Source: Gaiellasilicea sp963763755 (GTDB lineage: Bacteria > Actinomycetota > Thermoleophilia > Gaiellales > Gaiellaceae). Taken from it: 64,000 bases of DNA. Of this stretch, positions 42,199-50,524 are shown piece by piece; the stretch's first letter is position 1, and the number at the start of each line of letters is the position of its first letter. A program made the position numbers and the translations under genes. The stretch lies in the NCBI GenBank assembly GCA_963763755.1, contig CAVXQE010000001.1, positions 62,001-126,000 of the forward strand, given 5' to 3'. Below the pieces are notes generated by a model that saw only the letters and a program-made list of their open reading frames with translations, had not been told where the DNA came from and made no database searches.

Positions 42199-43350
42199 TT
42201 ATCCGTGCGCCGCCGCCCAGGCGACGAGCTGGTCGCGCTCGGTATCCGTGAGACCGGTCGTGTTGCCCGGCGGCATCGCGCGCGACGACACCATCACCTC
42301 GATCTGGCCTGCATGCTGCTGCATCTGCGCCAGGGTCTCGAGCCGAACGCCGAGCGGTGCCGAGGCACCCGAGTGGCAGGTCTGGCAGCGCTCGGCGACG
42401 ATGCTCTGGGCGACCGAGTCGTTGGGGGCGGCAGTGACGGGAGTGTCGTCCGGCGCCAGCGCGAACGCCAGCGCGATCGCTCCCGCGGCGGCCGCGCCGA
42501 GGATCCACCACTGGCGCCGACCGGTGTGCCAGAGGTTGAAGAAGTGCCGGATCGCGACGACGAGGGCGAAGATCGCGAGCAGCACGAGCCAGGCACGCTT
42601 CTGCCCGAAGGCGAGTGGGAAGTGGCCTGCCAGCATCGTGAAGACGACCGGCAACGTCAGGTAGTTGTTGTGCACCGACCGCTGCTTCGCCCTCAGGCCG
42701 GCTGCCGGGTCCGGCTCGCGGCCCTGCTGCTTCGCGCGAACCAGCTCCCAGTGAGCGGGAATGATCACGAAGAAGACGTTCGCGGCCATGATCGTGCCGA
42801 GCATCGCGCCGACCTGAAGGAATGAGGCCCGGGCGGCGAAGAGCTGCCCCGCCGCGTAGGCCGACAGCGTCACGAGGACGGCGACCGCGATCGCCACGAG
42901 GCGGTCGGTCCGGAGAACGCGGCAGGCGCCGTCGTAGACGAGCCAGGCGAGAGCGAGCCCTGCGGCAGAGAGGCCGACCGCCTGGAGGGGCTCAGGTCGG
43001 CGACGGCGGGGTCGACGAGGCGGTCGCCGGCATCCAGCCAGTAGAGGACGACGAGGAGCGCGAAGCCGGACAGCCAGGTCGTATACGCCTCCCACTTGAA
43101 CCAGTGCAGGTGCTCGGGCAGCTTCGGCGGCGCGACCCTGTACTTCTGCGAGTGGTAGAAGCCGCCGCCGTGCACGCCCCAGTACTCGCCTGCGACGCCT
43201 GCCGCCTGCGTCCTCGGGGTCGACGGGTGGCCGCAGCCCCAGGTCGAGCCGGATGAAGTAGAACGAGGCCCCGATCCAGGCGATCCCTGCGACGACGTGC
43301 AGCATGCGCAGGACGAGGTCGGCGAGGTCTCTCAGGTAGTCAGCGTCCAC
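42199..43350 (-). CDS. puuD: Membrane urate oxidase with cytochrome c domain (PuuD-like; two frameshifts)
   Basis: 383 residues after correcting two opposite shifts. PuuD oxidises urate to 5-hydroxyisourate using a membrane domain and a C-terminal haem c, passing electrons to the respiratory chain rather than making peroxide. The N-terminal LVLRMLHVVAGIAWIGASFYFIRLD and helices such as HNNYLTLPVVFTMLAGHFPLAF and IRHFFNLWHTG match the family; the C-terminal VAERCQTCHSGASAP is the haem c CxxCH and MPPGNTTGLTDTER the Met side. Between about 43200 and 42992 the frame differs (reading HGGGFYHSQKYRV and FKWEAYTTWLSGFALLVVLYWL, family features): an extra base near 43198-43203, a missing G near 42990-42996. 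Start GTG 43350. Confidence 0.9.
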   Translation of the reverse strand: MDADYLRDLADLVLRMLHVVAGIAWIGASFYFIRLDLGLRPPVDPEDAGGRRRRRVLGRARRRLLPLAEVQGRAAEAARAPALVQVGGVYDLAVRLRAPRRPLLAGCRRPPRRPRRRRPEPLQAVGLSAAGLALAWLVYDGACRVLRTDRLVAIAVAVLVTLSAYAAGQLFAARASFLQVGAMLGTIMAANVFFVIIPAHWELVRAKQQGREPDPAAGLRAKQRSVHNNYLTLPVVFTMLAGHFPLAFGQKRAWLVLLAIFALVVAIRHFFNLWHTGRRQWWILGAAAAGAIALAFALAPDDTPVTAAPNDSVAQSIVAERCQTCHSGASAPLGVRLETLAQMQQHAGQIEVMVSSRAMPPGNTTGLTDTERDQLVAWAAAHG

Positions 43351-43751
43351 CGGTTCCTCGCGATCGCGCAGAGCTCGCGCAGCCCTGTCTGCAGCTCGTC
43401 CGTCCGCTCCCGCTCGAGCCGCTCACGCAGCACGGGCAGAAGCTCGGCCCGCGTCCGCCCGTTCACGAAGACGACGAACTCGAAGCCGAAGCGCTCCTCG
43501 TAGGCCTCATTCAGGCGCGCGAGTTCCTCGAGGACGTCCGGCTCGGCGCCGCGCTGCTCCTCGGAGGGCTCTCCGATCCTCGGATGAGTCGCCAAGGCGG
43601 CGACCTGGTCGGCTTCGGGCAGCGCGAGTGCGATCTCCTCCGCGACTTCGAGCGGATTCTCGTGGCCGGCGAGCTCTTCGACGAAGCGCGTCCGCCCCGA
43701 GAAGAGCGGCGCCAGCTCGTCGGCGCTCAGCTGCCTCGGTAGCTCGCGCAC
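43332..43751 (-). CDS. 2-oxo-4-hydroxy-4-carboxy-5-ureidoimidazoline (OHCU) decarboxylase
   Basis: 139 residues. Third step after urate: decarboxylates OHCU to S-allantoin. Diagnostic parts are RTRFVEELAGHENPLEVAEEIA, ALATHPRIGEPS with the catalytic His, and NEAYEERFGFEFVVFVNGRTRAELL. The GTG at 43751 starts RELPRQLSADELAPLFSG and overlaps the 3' end of the HIU hydrolase by 25 bases; its own stop overlaps the start of puuD. This tight overlap supports one operon for the three enzymes of the uricolytic pathway. Confidence 0.93.
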   Translation of the reverse strand: MRELPRQLSADELAPLFSGRTRFVEELAGHENPLEVAEEIALALPEADQVAALATHPRIGEPSEEQRGAEPDVLEELARLNEAYEERFGFEFVVFVNGRTRAELLPVLRERLERERTDELQTGLRELCAIARNRWTLTT

Positions 43752-44014
43752 GAGTAGGGCGACACGAGGAGCGGGACGTGGTAGTGGCCCTCCGCCAGCT
43801 CGACCTCGAGCTCGACGCGCTTGAAGAACGGTGAGGGTGGATGGAAGACGAGCCTGTACGTCCCCGGGTCGAGATCCTCGGCGAGGCGTGCACGTCCGTC
43901 GTCGTCGGTGCGGGTCTCGGCCATGAACATGTCGCCGCGGTACAGGACGATGAGCACTCCGTCCGCGGGTTTCCCGGCTCCCGTGTCCAGCACGTGGGTC
44001 GACAGCGAGATCAC
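43727..44014 (-). CDS. uraH: 5-hydroxyisourate hydrolase (transthyretin-like)
   Basis: 95 residues. HIU hydrolase, second step of uricolysis. LSTHVLDTGAGKPADGVLIVLY carries the conserved His; RTDDDGRARLAEDLDPGTYRLVF follows, and the C-terminus YHVPLLVSPYSCASYRGS fits the hallmark tetrapeptide YRGS. The family usually reads SPYGYSTYRGS, so SCA is a small deviation. Gene order uraH, OHCU decarboxylase, puuD gives a complete urate-to-allantoin route. Confidence 0.96.
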   Translation of the reverse strand: MISLSTHVLDTGAGKPADGVLIVLYRGDMFMAETRTDDDGRARLAEDLDPGTYRLVFHPPSPFFKRVELEVELAEGHYHVPLLVSPYSCASYRGS

Positions 44015-44026
44015 CGGGCGAACTTA

Positions 44027-45361
44027 CTACGGGGCGAATCTCCTCGCCTGCACGCGGTGCGCGCTCGCGATGTCGCCCTCGTCGGCATGGACGAGCGCGC
44101 CTCCGCGGACGACGAGCTCGCCGCCGACGTACAGGCGGTCGACGCGATGCGCACCGGCGAAGACGAGACCTGCGACCGGATCTGCAGCGCCGGCCAGCTC
44201 GAGCCCGTCCGTCGCCCAGACGGCGAGATCCGCGCACTTCCCCGGCTCGATCGAGCCGATGTCGTCCCGCCCGAGCACCTCGGCTCCCCCGCGCGTGCCG
44301 AGGCGGATCGCCTCGCGTGCCGTCATCGCCTGCGGCCCGCCGCGCCCACGAGCGACGAGAAGCGCCTGCTTGACCTCGTTGAAGAGATGGCTGCGCTCGT
44401 TCGAGGCCGAGCCGTCGACCCCGAGCCCGACGCGGACGCCTGCCTCTGTCATCGCCCGCACCGGTGCGACGCCAGCACCGAGGCGCAGGTTCGACGTCGG
44501 ACAGTGGGCGACTCCCGTGTCGGTCTCGGCGAAGCGCGCGATCTCGGCCGCAGAGAGGTGGACGCAGTGAGCGCACCACACGTCACCGTCCAGCCAGCCG
44601 AGGCTGTCGAGGTACTCCACCGGCGTGCAGCCGTAGAGCTCCTGGCAGTACGCCTCCTCGTCGGTCGTCTCCGCGAGGTGCGTGTGCAGCTTCAGGCCGA
44701 GCCGGCGGGCGAGCTCCGCGGACTCTGTCATCAGGCGCCCGGTGACCGAGAAGGGGGAGCAGGGCGCGACCGCGATCTGAATGCGCGCGCCGGGGCCGCT
44801 CTCGTGCAGCTCGCCGGCGAGGCGTTCCGTGTCCGCGAGCACCGCGTCGACCTCCTCTACGAGCTCGTCAGGGGGCAGGCCGCCGTCGGAGACCCCGAGA
44901 TCCATCGAGCCGCGTGAGGCGACGAGCCGGCAGCCGAGCTCCCGAGCGGCCTGCACCTCCGCCTCGACGAGCCCCGTGCGGCCCCGCGGGAAGACGTAAT
45001 GGTGGTCGAAGACGGTCGTGCAGCCGGAGAGCATCAGCTCGGCGAGACCCGTCCGCGCCGCCGCGTATTCCGCGTCGGCATCGATCCTGGCCCAGACCGG
45101 GTAGAGCTCGACGAGCCATTCGAAGAGCGTTGCCTGCTGCCCCCGGGCACGCGTGAGGGTCTGGTACAGGTGATGGTGCGTGTTGACGAGCCCAGGCGTG
45201 ACGACTGCTCCACCGAGGCTCGTGCGCTCCTCCGCGTCGGGCGCGTCGCCTGCGCCGACCTCGACCACGAGGCCGTCTTCGATCAGGATCCAGCCGTCCG
45301 CGTGCTCGGTTCCGGCGTCGTCGACAGTGAGGACGTGCGCGTCGGCGAGCAGGGACTTCAT
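44027..45361 (-). CDS. Amidohydrolase, 8-oxoguanine/guanine-type deaminase
   Basis: 444 residues. Metal-dependent amidohydrolase: the N-terminal VTPGLVNTHHHLYQTLTRARG, HTHLAETTDEEA, GWLDGDVWCAHCVHLS and GVDGSASNE give the ligand set H-x-H, H, H, D. The run FEWLVELYPVWARIDADAEYAAARTGLAELMLSGCTTVFDHHYVFP is characteristic of 8-oxoguanine deaminase and its hydroxy-triazine-hydrolysing relatives. In this purine block it probably deaminates guanine or 8-oxoguanine to (oxidised) xanthine feeding the xanthine-dehydrogenase-type enzyme. ATG 45361 is divergent from that operon, which starts 25 bases away. Confidence 0.9.
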   Translation of the reverse strand: MKSLLADAHVLTVDDAGTEHADGWILIEDGLVVEVGAGDAPDAEERTSLGGAVVTPGLVNTHHHLYQTLTRARGQQATLFEWLVELYPVWARIDADAEYAAARTGLAELMLSGCTTVFDHHYVFPRGRTGLVEAEVQAARELGCRLVASRGSMDLGVSDGGLPPDELVEEVDAVLADTERLAGELHESGPGARIQIAVAPCSPFSVTGRLMTESAELARRLGLKLHTHLAETTDEEAYCQELYGCTPVEYLDSLGWLDGDVWCAHCVHLSAAEIARFAETDTGVAHCPTSNLRLGAGVAPVRAMTEAGVRVGLGVDGSASNERSHLFNEVKQALLVARGRGGPQAMTAREAIRLGTRGGAEVLGRDDIGSIEPGKCADLAVWATDGLELAGAADPVAGLVFAGAHRVDRLYVGGELVVRGGALVHADEGDIASAHRVQARRFAP

Positions 45362-45386
45362 GCCTGCGTACCGTATCTTTGACCGC

Positions 45387-46178
45387 GTGGAGGTCATCAC
45401 GCCACGCACGCTCGACGAGGCGCTCCGGGTCAAGTCCGAGCGGCCCGACGCACGCCCGATCGCGGGCGGCACCGACCTCCTCGTCGAGCTCAACTTCGAT
45501 CGCACCCGGCCCGAGACGATCCTCAACCTGGCCGAGGTGCCGGAGCTGAAGAGCTGGAGTCGGGAGAACGGCTCGCTCCGCCTCGGCGCCGGCTTGACGT
45601 ACACCGAGGCAATGAAGCCGGAGCTCGCCGAGCTCTTGCCCGCGCTCGCCGAGGCTTCGCGCACGGTCGGCTCGCCGCAGATCCGCAACCGCGGCACGAT
45701 CGGCGGGAACCTCGGCACCGCCTCGCCCGCGGGCGACGCGCACCCGCCGCTGCTGGTCGAGGATGCGATCGTCGAGATCGGCAGCACCCGCGGGGTGCGC
45801 ACGCTATCGCTGACCGAGTTCTTCCTCGGCCCGAAGCGCAACGCACTCGCGGAGGACGAGCTGGTGCTGGCGGTCCGGATCGATCCGAGCGGGCAGCCGC
45901 AGACGTTCATGAAGGTGGGGCCGCGGAACGCGATGGTGATCGCCGTCTGCTCGCTGGCCGTCCTCGCCGACCGGGAGCGCGGTGAGCTCAGGGCAGCGTA
46001 CGGCTCGGCTGGACCGGTGCCGGCGCTCGTGACGGCGCCGCTCGCTGCGCGTGCCGACTTCCCCGACCTCGTCGCGAGAGCCGCGAGCCCGATCGACGAC
46101 GTCCGGGGCACGGCGACGTATCGCCGCCACGCGTTGCGTGTCCTCACGAAGCGTGCCCTGGATCGGGTGCTCGCATGA
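45387..46178 (+). CDS. Xanthine dehydrogenase-type enzyme, FAD subunit
   Basis: 263 residues. FAD-binding subunit of a molybdenum hydroxylase: VEVITPRTLDEALRVKSER, the FAD loop PIAGGTDLLVELN and TVGSPQIRNRGTIGGNLGTASPAGDA (the second FAD contact) are diagnostic. The electron path runs from the Mo subunit through the 2Fe-2S subunit to this FAD. Start GTG 45387, preceded by TATCTTTGACC; an ATG at 45360 in frame is also possible but would overlap the divergent deaminase start. Stop overlaps the next gene (ATGA). Confidence 0.92.
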   Translation: MEVITPRTLDEALRVKSERPDARPIAGGTDLLVELNFDRTRPETILNLAEVPELKSWSRENGSLRLGAGLTYTEAMKPELAELLPALAEASRTVGSPQIRNRGTIGGNLGTASPAGDAHPPLLVEDAIVEIGSTRGVRTLSLTEFFLGPKRNALAEDELVLAVRIDPSGQPQTFMKVGPRNAMVIAVCSLAVLADRERGELRAAYGSAGPVPALVTAPLAARADFPDLVARAASPIDDVRGTATYRRHALRVLTKRALDRVLA

Positions 46179-46630
46179 AGGTCCGGCTGGTCGTGAACGG
46201 GGAAGCGCGTGAAGCGGACGTCTGGGCGGGCGAGAGCCTGCTGACGACGCTGCGCGACACGCTCGACCTGCCCGGCTCGAAGAACGCGTGCGAGCAGGGC
46301 GAATGCGGCTCGTGCTCGGTGCTGCTCGACAACGAGCTCGTCTGCGCCTGCCTCGTCCTGGCCGCGCAGGCGGACGGACACCAGGTGACGACCGTCGAGG
46401 GGCTGCGTTCGACGGACGGCCTCCACGGCGTCCAGCAGGCCTTCGTCGATGCGGGCGCCGTTCAGTGCGGCTTCTGCACGCCGGGGCTCATCGTCGCGAC
46501 GGCCGCTCTGCTCGAGCGCGTCCCGAATCCGAGCGACGATGTGATCCGCGAGGAGCTCTCGGGCAATCTCTGTCGCTGCACCGGCTACGCGAAGATCTTC
46601 GACGCCGTCCGCCTCGCGGCCCGCGCATGA
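46175..46630 (+). CDS. Xanthine dehydrogenase-type enzyme, 2Fe-2S subunit
   Basis: 151 residues. Two [2Fe-2S] domains: the plant-ferredoxin-like CEQGECGSCSV with C further at NELVCAC, and the helical domain with CGFCTPG and CRCTGY. Full length and intact. Its ATG overlaps the FAD subunit stop, and its TGA overlaps the Mo subunit ATG, so the three chains are translated together. Confidence 0.97.
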   Translation: MKVRLVVNGEAREADVWAGESLLTTLRDTLDLPGSKNACEQGECGSCSVLLDNELVCACLVLAAQADGHQVTTVEGLRSTDGLHGVQQAFVDAGAVQCGFCTPGLIVATAALLERVPNPSDDVIREELSGNLCRCTGYAKIFDAVRLAARA

Positions 46631-48849
46631 CGACCACGCAGCAGCAGCAGGCCGAGCTCCGGCGCGCGCGGGTCGGCGACCGCGGTACACGGCACGACGC
46701 GACGCCGAAGGTGACCGGCGAATTCGCCTACTCGAGCGACCTGCACGCGGCCGGGATGCTCTGGGGCGTCACCGTTCGCAGCCCGCATGCGCACGCGAAG
46801 ATCGTCGAGCTCGACATCTCCGCCGCCCTGGGGATGGCCGGTGTGCACGCCGTGCTCACGCACGCCGACGTGCCGGGCCAGAAGACGTACGGCCTCGAGT
46901 TCGCCGACCAGCCGGTGCTCGCCGCGGACCGCGTCCGCTACTACGGCGAGCCGGTCGCGCTCGTCGCGGCCGAGGAGCCCGAGCAGGCGCGTCGTGCCGC
47001 TGCCGCGGTCAGGGTCGAGTACGAGGTGCTCGAGGCGGTCACCGACATGGAGCGCGCGACCGAGCAGCAGCCGCTCCACCCGGACCGCCCGACGATGGCT
47101 CACGGTTACCGCGACGACCCACGGCCGAACGTCGTTCGCCACATGGTCATCCGCCACGGCGACCCGGATGCCGAGGGCGATGTCGTCGTGAGCGGTGTCT
47201 ACGACATCGGCATCCAGGACCAGGCGTTCCTCGGCCCCGAGTCGGGGCTCGCAGTCCCGGACGGAGAGGGCGGCGTCGACATCTACGTCGCGACCCAGTG
47301 GCTGCACGTCGATCGCGACCAGGTCGCGCCGTGCCTCGGTCTCTCGCCGGAGATGGTTCGCATCCATCTCGCCGGAGTCGGTGGCGCCTTCGGCGGCCGT
47401 GAGGACCTCTCGATGCAGATCCACGGCGCCATGCTGGCGCTGCACACGAAGCGGCCGGTGAAGATCGTCTACAACCGCGAGGAGTCGTTCTTCGGCCACG
47501 TGCACCGCCATCCGGCCAGAATCTGGTGCGAGCACCGGGCGACCCGGGCCGGAGAGCTGGTGAACGTCCGCATGACGATCCTGCTCGACGGCGGCGCGTA
47601 TGCGTCGAGCTCGACCGCGGTCACGTCGAACGCGGCCTCCTTCGCCGTCGGCCCGTACCGGGTTGCGAACGCCCTGATCGAGTCGACCTGCGTGTACACG
47701 AACAACCCGCCGTGCGGCGCGATGCGCGGCTTTGGCGCCGTGCAGACATGCTTCGCGGCCGAGGCGCAGATGGACAAGCTCGCCGCGGAGCTCGCGATCG
47801 ATCCGGTCGAGCTTCGGCTGCTGAACGCGCTCGGCCCGGGCGACGTCCTCCCGACCGGGCAGGCGATCACGGGCTCCCTGCCGGCGGCGGACGTCATCCG
47901 GCGCGCGGCCGAGCTGAAGGTGCCCGAACCCGAGCAGTTGCCGCGCGAGGCGATCCGCCTCCCTGGTGGGGCGGGAAACACGACGCGCGGCGAGGGCGTC
48001 GTCCGCGGCGTCGGCTTCGCCGTCGGCTTCAAGAACATCTGCTACTCGGAGGGTTTCGACGACTACGCCGCCGCCCGGGTGATCCTGCGGGCCGACGGCG
48101 CGGCGGAGATCCACTGCGCAGCGGCCGAGGTCGGACAGGGAGTCACCGACGTGATCCTCCAGGTCGCACGCACCGAGCTCGGGACCGACCAGGTGGCGCT
48201 CGCGCCGCCGGGAACGGCCCACGTCGCGTCCGCAGGCTCGGCGTCGGCCTCGCGCATGACGTGGATGGCCGCTGGGGCAGTGCGCGACGCGTGCCGGGCC
48301 GCGCTCGACGAGCAGAAGCGTGTCGGCGGGGACGTCGATGTGGAGCGCGTCTACCGTCACCTGCGTACGACGCCGCTCGATCCGGAGACCGGCCAGGTGA
48401 CCGGTGATCGAGCCCACGTCTCGTTCGCCGTCGCGGCGATGCGGGTCGTCGCGGAGGTCGACGTCGACCTCGGCCTGTCGCGGGTCGTCTGGATCGGCAC
48501 CGCGCAGGACGTCGGCAAGGCGATCAACCCGCTGGCAGTCGAGGGCCAGATCGAGGGGGGCACCGCGCAGGGGCTCGGGCTCGCGCTGATGGAGGAGATC
48601 CGGACGAGCGACGGTCTGATCACGAACGCGAGCTTCACGGACTACCTGATCCCCACGACGCTCGACATGCCTCCGGTCGAGACCGTGCTGATCGAGGACC
48701 CGGAGCCCGATGCGCCGTACGGCCTCAAGGGCGTCGGCGAGCCACCCACCGTCGTCTCGACCGCTGCCGTCGTCTCGGCGCTACGCGCCGCCACCGGCCG
48801 CGAGCTGACGCGCGTTCCGGTTCGGCCGGACGACATCGCCGGTATCTAA
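46627..48849 (+). CDS. Xanthine dehydrogenase-type enzyme, molybdenum subunit
   Basis: 740 residues. The molybdopterin-binding large chain: GTRHDATPKVTGEFAYSSDL, RYYGEPVALVAAEEPEQAR, GVGGAFGGREDLSMQIHGAML (Mo cofactor loop), CGAMRGFGAVQTCFAAEAQMD, and the C-terminal GLKGVGEPPTV with the catalytic Glu (G-x-G-E). In context it should hydroxylate xanthine/hypoxanthine to urate, or another N-heterocycle; CoxL-type CO dehydrogenase is unlikely because the CO-specific AYXCSFR loop is missing. Intact frame. Last gene of the operon; no terminator was seen. Confidence 0.93.
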   Translation: MTTTQQQQAELRRARVGDRGTRHDATPKVTGEFAYSSDLHAAGMLWGVTVRSPHAHAKIVELDISAALGMAGVHAVLTHADVPGQKTYGLEFADQPVLAADRVRYYGEPVALVAAEEPEQARRAAAAVRVEYEVLEAVTDMERATEQQPLHPDRPTMAHGYRDDPRPNVVRHMVIRHGDPDAEGDVVVSGVYDIGIQDQAFLGPESGLAVPDGEGGVDIYVATQWLHVDRDQVAPCLGLSPEMVRIHLAGVGGAFGGREDLSMQIHGAMLALHTKRPVKIVYNREESFFGHVHRHPARIWCEHRATRAGELVNVRMTILLDGGAYASSSTAVTSNAASFAVGPYRVANALIESTCVYTNNPPCGAMRGFGAVQTCFAAEAQMDKLAAELAIDPVELRLLNALGPGDVLPTGQAITGSLPAADVIRRAAELKVPEPEQLPREAIRLPGGAGNTTRGEGVVRGVGFAVGFKNICYSEGFDDYAAARVILRADGAAEIHCAAAEVGQGVTDVILQVARTELGTDQVALAPPGTAHVASAGSASASRMTWMAAGAVRDACRAALDEQKRVGGDVDVERVYRHLRTTPLDPETGQVTGDRAHVSFAVAAMRVVAEVDVDLGLSRVVWIGTAQDVGKAINPLAVEGQIEGGTAQGLGLALMEEIRTSDGLITNASFTDYLIPTTLDMPPVETVLIEDPEPDAPYGLKGVGEPPTVVSTAAVVSALRAATGRELTRVPVRPDDIAGI

Positions 48850-48918
48850 GCCCACCGAAATCGCGGCTCAATCCGGTCAGTGCAGCATCTGCCCATGGCC
48901 GGCGACGCTCCGTAGGCG

Positions 48919-49371
48919 CTAGCGCCTCAGCGCGAACACGGCGCCGGCGGCCAGCAACAGCACCCCGAGGATGCGCGGCCAGCCGAGCGCAACCTTTTCG
49001 ACGCCAAAGAGGCCGTAGCTGTCGATCACGACGCCCATCGCGAGCTGGCCCGCGATCAGCAGCCCGATCGTCGCGGCCGCCCCGATCTGCGGCGTGACCA
49101 CCGTGATCGTGAGCACCACGACCACGCCCATGCCGCCCCCACCGACCCAGTACCACCAGGGCGAGTGCAGCGCTTCGCCGAATCCGGCCAGGCTCTGCCG
49201 CAGCGCCAGGAGCACGATCGTCGCGACGAGGGCGGAGAAGATCAGGTTGGCAGCGAGCGCCTCGAACGAGCCGATCCGCTCGCCGAACCGGCCCATCACG
49301 GCGACTTGAATCGAGCCCGCGAGCCCGGCGACGAGGGCGAGCGAGGCGGCGGCGGCCGTTCCTCCGGACAC
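48919..49371 (-). CDS. DMT-superfamily transporter, DUF606 (YdcZ-like)
   Basis: 150 residues with about five helices: AAAASLALVAGLAGSIQVAVMGRFGERIGSFEALAANLIFS and WWYWVGGGGMGVVVVLTITVV and TIGLLIAGQLAMGVVIDSYG. The IGLLIAGQL and DSYG/FGVEK elements are those of DUF606/YdcZ, small DMT-type exporters. Substrate unknown. Convergent with the molybdenum subunit gene, 69 bases apart. Confidence 0.85.
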   Translation of the reverse strand: MSGGTAAAASLALVAGLAGSIQVAVMGRFGERIGSFEALAANLIFSALVATIVLLALRQSLAGFGEALHSPWWYWVGGGGMGVVVVLTITVVTPQIGAAATIGLLIAGQLAMGVVIDSYGLFGVEKVALGWPRILGVLLLAAGAVFALRR

Positions 49372-49421
49372 GGGCGCAAGCTATACGCTCCCGCACGTCC
49401 CCGAGGCGAGAGGTGAGAACG

Positions 49422-49706
49422 ATGATCCGAGCAGTCATTCAGTACGAGCGGGAGCCGGAGCCGGAGCGCTACGCCCGGCATCTCGAGGACTTCACCGCGA
49501 AGGTCGAGTGTCAGGCGTTCCGGCACGGCAAGGTGTTCGGCTCTCCGTTCGGCGAGCCGCCGTTCGCGTACTACGCCGAGTTCGAGTGGAGCGACATGGA
49601 CGCGTTCAAGGCTGTCGCTCGCTCGGAGGAATTCGCCGCGAGCGGCAAGGATGCGATGGACATGGGCATTCCGTTCACGATCGCCTTCGTCGAGATCGCC
49701 GCGTGA
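49422..49706 (+). CDS. EthD-like dimeric alpha/beta-barrel protein
   Basis: 94 residues. A small ferredoxin-like fold protein; IRAVIQYEREPEPERYARHLEDF followed by FGEPPFAYYAEFEWSDMDAFKAVARSEEFAASGKDA matches EthD/DUF1330-type proteins, which in degradation clusters assist a monooxygenase or CoA-ester enzyme. The ATG at 49422 is chosen because AGGTGA lies seven bases upstream. Its stop overlaps the GTG of the enoyl-CoA hydratase (GTGA), so the two are coupled. Confidence 0.75.
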   Translation: MIRAVIQYEREPEPERYARHLEDFTAKVECQAFRHGKVFGSPFGEPPFAYYAEFEWSDMDAFKAVARSEEFAASGKDAMDMGIPFTIAFVEIAA

Positions 49707-50515
49707 CGGAGCCGGACCAGCCCCGCCCGCTCTCGCCCGACGAGCTCGGCTTCGAGCGGATCGTCTACGAGAAGGACTACCCGCGGGCGACGGTGACCCT
49801 GAACCGGCCGGAGGTCTTGAACGCGTTCGACTTCCGGATGCTGCGCGAGCTGGCACGCGCGTTCGAGGACGCGTCCTGGGACGACGAGATCCGCGTCGTC
49901 GTCGTCACGGGCAGCGGGCGAGCCTTCTGCGTCGGAGCCGACCTGCGCGCCTGGGGCGAGGACCTGCTCGGCAACTCGAAGGAGTACTGGAAGTGGTTCG
50001 GCGCATTCATGGACATGCACAACCGGCTGCGGGAGATCGGCAAGCCGACGCTCGCCCGCGTGAACGGAATCGCCGTCGGTGGCGGCAACGAGCTGCAGAT
50101 GGCGTGCGACCTCTCGGTGATGGTCGACGATGCCTTCATCCGGCACGTCGGGCTCGAGCACGGCTCGGTGCCGGCGGGCGGCGCAACCCAGTGGCTGCCG
50201 ATCATGATCGGCGACCGGCGGGCGCGCGAGATGATCCTGCTCTGCGACGAGGTTCCGGCGACGCAGGCAGCGGAGTGGGGCCTCGTCAACTGGGCGGTCC
50301 CGGCCGCTGAGCTCGACGCGAAGGTGGACGAGGTGGTCGAGAAGCTCGCGAACAAGCTGCCCGAGACGACGCGTTACGCCAAGCAGCAGCTGAACTGGTG
50401 GCGCGACATCTCGTGGCACGAGACCGTCGGCCACGCTCGCGACTGGCTCGCTCTGTCGATGCACGGCGACGAGGCGCAGGGCGCGATCAAACGCTTTCTC
50501 GAGCGCAAGGGTTAG
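49703..50515 (+). CDS. Enoyl-CoA hydratase/isomerase-family protein
   Basis: 270 residues. Crotonase fold: ATVTLNRPEVLNAFDFRMLRELA, oxyanion-hole VTGSGRAFCVGADL and GIAVGGGNELQMACDLSVM, and catalytic-region LEHGSVPAGGATQWLP (Glu). The inserted region AWGEDLLGNSKEYWKWFGAFM is like that of ring-hydrolase/hydratases acting on cyclic CoA esters, so an aromatic-CoA route is more likely than fatty-acid oxidation. It is followed nine bases later by the PaaG-like gene. Confidence 0.87.
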   Translation: MTEPDQPRPLSPDELGFERIVYEKDYPRATVTLNRPEVLNAFDFRMLRELARAFEDASWDDEIRVVVVTGSGRAFCVGADLRAWGEDLLGNSKEYWKWFGAFMDMHNRLREIGKPTLARVNGIAVGGGNELQMACDLSVMVDDAFIRHVGLEHGSVPAGGATQWLPIMIGDRRAREMILLCDEVPATQAAEWGLVNWAVPAAELDAKVDEVVEKLANKLPETTRYAKQQLNWWRDISWHETVGHARDWLALSMHGDEAQGAIKRFLERKG

Positions 50516-50524
50516 GGTCGACGC

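Noticed and set aside
42199..43350. puuD as a true pseudogene or as a programmed frameshift gene
   Set aside because: The two shifts are opposite in sign, close together, and each mends by one base with intact family sequence between; error in the sequence is simpler.
44027..46690. An 887-residue minus-strand reading frame
   Set aside because: The deaminase starts at 45361; the remaining 440 codons are antisense to the xanthine-dehydrogenase-type genes and show no domain.
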